This document shows positions 63,034-64,000 of a DNA stretch of 64,000 nt, piece by piece. The position numbers and the translations under genes were made by a program. The stretch is from Paragyromitra xinjiangensis (lineage: Eukaryota; Ascomycota; Pezizomycetes; Pezizales; Discinaceae), in NCBI GenBank assembly GCA_038503065.1, contig JBCAMK010000019.1, forward strand, positions 620,001 through 684,000. Reading direction: 5' to 3'. A model generated the notes under the pieces. That model worked only from the letters and a program-made list of their open reading frames with translations. It was not told where the DNA came from and searched no databases. Within the stretch, counting starts at the first letter, position 1, and each line of letters starts with the position of its first letter.

Positions 63034-64000
63034 ATGCGACCTCCATTGCACGCCATAGCGCCCTCCCAGAGCGCCCTCCGTTATTTACGCCAAATACTGT
63101 TTCCACGGCTCGGCGAACACCATCCTGCTTCCATGGCTTCCAATTGCCTCCGACTCCAACGCCAGGAAGGTCGATTTCGCCGACGACTTCATGTGGAAAC
63201 CTTAGTGGAACGCTATGGCAGGGAGCAGCAGCCAGAAAAAGTGGTGCCAGAGTCGGCTCCTCTGGTTGAACGGGCTGAGGCGGAAAACAAGTTTATGTGG
63301 GCTACGAATAAACAGAAACTGCCCAAGGAACAGTTAGAGAAAGGAGCGAGGAAGCAGCCGCTGCCAAAAAAATGGCATTCACATTGCCGACAGCTTGTGC
63401 GTCAGAAGCGGCTGAACGAGGCGATGGAACAGTGGCTGGATGCGAGGAACAGAAATGCAAGGTGGGGGCATGTGGTGGGTGTGGGAAAGGATCTGATGAA
63501 GGCTTTCAACGAGAATCAGCGGACCCGTGATACGCCCCAGGTCTTCTACGGTATTGTCAGTTATCATCCGAAACTGGTTGATACGAGGTGTTTGAATCTG
63601 GTGTTGGAGGCGTATCTGAAGAATGATCGCCCGGGGAAGTTGATTGAGGTGTTCAAGCATTATAAGGAAATTCTCAAGCCAGATCACATGACGTTCAACA
63701 TTATCCTCCGGAATTTCATTGCTATGAAGCGGTTGGATGAAGCGGAGAACTTGCTGCAGATACTGCTGGAGACTCAGGGGCCGATCACGCCGAGTTCGTT
63801 TGCAACGTTGTTGAATGGGATAAATCAGACTACGGGAGACTTTCAGGAGATGAGAAGGATTGTAGAGTGGATGAAAACTACTGCGACGAAGCCACATACG
63901 TCTATATACAACATCATGATCAAGGCAGCGTTGGACAACAGTAGATATGACCTAGCGAGGGGGTACGCAGAAGAGTTGGTAGAGAGAGGACTACAATATA
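63034..64000 (+). CDS. Pentatricopeptide repeat (PPR) protein, 5' part (cut by the window end)
   Basis: The frame is open from ATG at 63034 to the last base, 322 codons so far. The N-terminus is basic and lacks acidic residues until about position 33 (MRPPLHAIAPSQSALRYLRQ), fitting import into mitochondria. From about residue 185 the 35-residue PPR pattern appears: TRCLNLVLEAYLKNDRPGKL, then HMTFNIILRNFIAMKRLDEA, SSFATLLNGINQTTGDFQEM and TSIYNIMIKAALDNSRYDLA. PPR proteins bind organelle RNA and act in its processing or translation; the target is unknown. A later in-frame ATG at 63133 is an alternative start but would lose the presequence. Confidence 0.85.
   Translation, partial: MRPPLHAIAPSQSALRYLRQILFPRLGEHHPASMASNCLRLQRQEGRFRRRLHVETLVERYGREQQPEKVVPESAPLVERAEAENKFMWATNKQKLPKEQLEKGARKQPLPKKWHSHCRQLVRQKRLNEAMEQWLDARNRNARWGHVVGVGKDLMKAFNENQRTRDTPQVFYGIVSYHPKLVDTRCLNLVLEAYLKNDRPGKLIEVFKHYKEILKPDHMTFNIILRNFIAMKRLDEAENLLQILLETQGPITPSSFATLLNGINQTTGDFQEMRRIVEWMKTTATKPHTSIYNIMIKAALDNSRYDLARGYAEELVERGLQY

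Overview
This window looks like nuclear DNA of a filamentous ascomycete fungus (Pezizomycotina; an early-diverging class such as Pezizomycetes is possible but is only an inference). Reasons: many genes carry short introns of about 45-120 bases with GT-AG ends and CTAAC/CTAAT-like branch sites; the set includes fungal genes such as squalene epoxidase ERG1, a NUM1/ApsA cortical anchor with C-terminal PH domain and splicing factor CWC24; there is a single dispersed 5S rRNA gene, an intron-bearing tRNA-Pro and a Tad/I-like LINE remnant. Coding exons alternate with long stretches that hold no recognisable gene.

Layout. 1-744: 3' part of an ankyrin-repeat gene. 2.4-3.7 kb: ferrochelatase (HEM15). 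3.7-7.6 kb: empty. 7.6-10.1 kb: DNA polymerase delta small subunit and an unknown small protein, both on the minus strand. 11.4-13.8 kb: a RING-finger protein. 14.2-14.6 kb: a small gene whose frame is shifted near its start. 15.5-16.5 kb: ADP-sugar Nudix hydrolase. 16.5-20.7 kb: empty or long leader. 20.8-22.2 kb: single-pass membrane protein. 23.9-25.5 kb: ERG1, then tRNA-Pro(AGG). 27.0-28.9 kb: a second Nudix enzyme (YSA1-like) and a gamma-glutamylcyclotransferase-like protein. 31.0-31.7 kb: 5'-truncated LINE with a 15-base target-site duplication. 31.9-35.7 kb: VPS34 PI3-kinase and SEC11 signal peptidase, divergent from one promoter. 36.1-40.2 kb: TFIIIC subunit TFC1, mitochondrial uS11 and cytosolic eS19, all minus strand. 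41.6-42.6 kb: a multi-pass membrane protein. 44.0-45.0 kb: CWC24. 46.8-55.0 kb: the giant NUM1-like gene (about 2652 residues) with a long internal repeat array. 56.0-57.2 kb: F-box/ankyrin gene and 5S rRNA. 59.1-61.3 kb: MFS transporter. 63.0 kb to the end: a PPR protein cut by the window edge.

Most genes are core housekeeping functions (haem and ergosterol synthesis, DNA replication, secretion, endosomal PI3P, splicing, Pol III transcription, two ribosomes, nuclear positioning). They do not form a pathway cluster; this is an ordinary core region. I saw no biosynthetic cluster and no clearly new system. The points most worth a second look are the NUM1 repeat array, the LINE insertion, a GC-AG intron, a 23-base microexon, the frame-shifted small gene and a few strong hairpins. 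All exon boundaries below were read by eye from frame, splice signals and family similarity; none was tested against transcripts.
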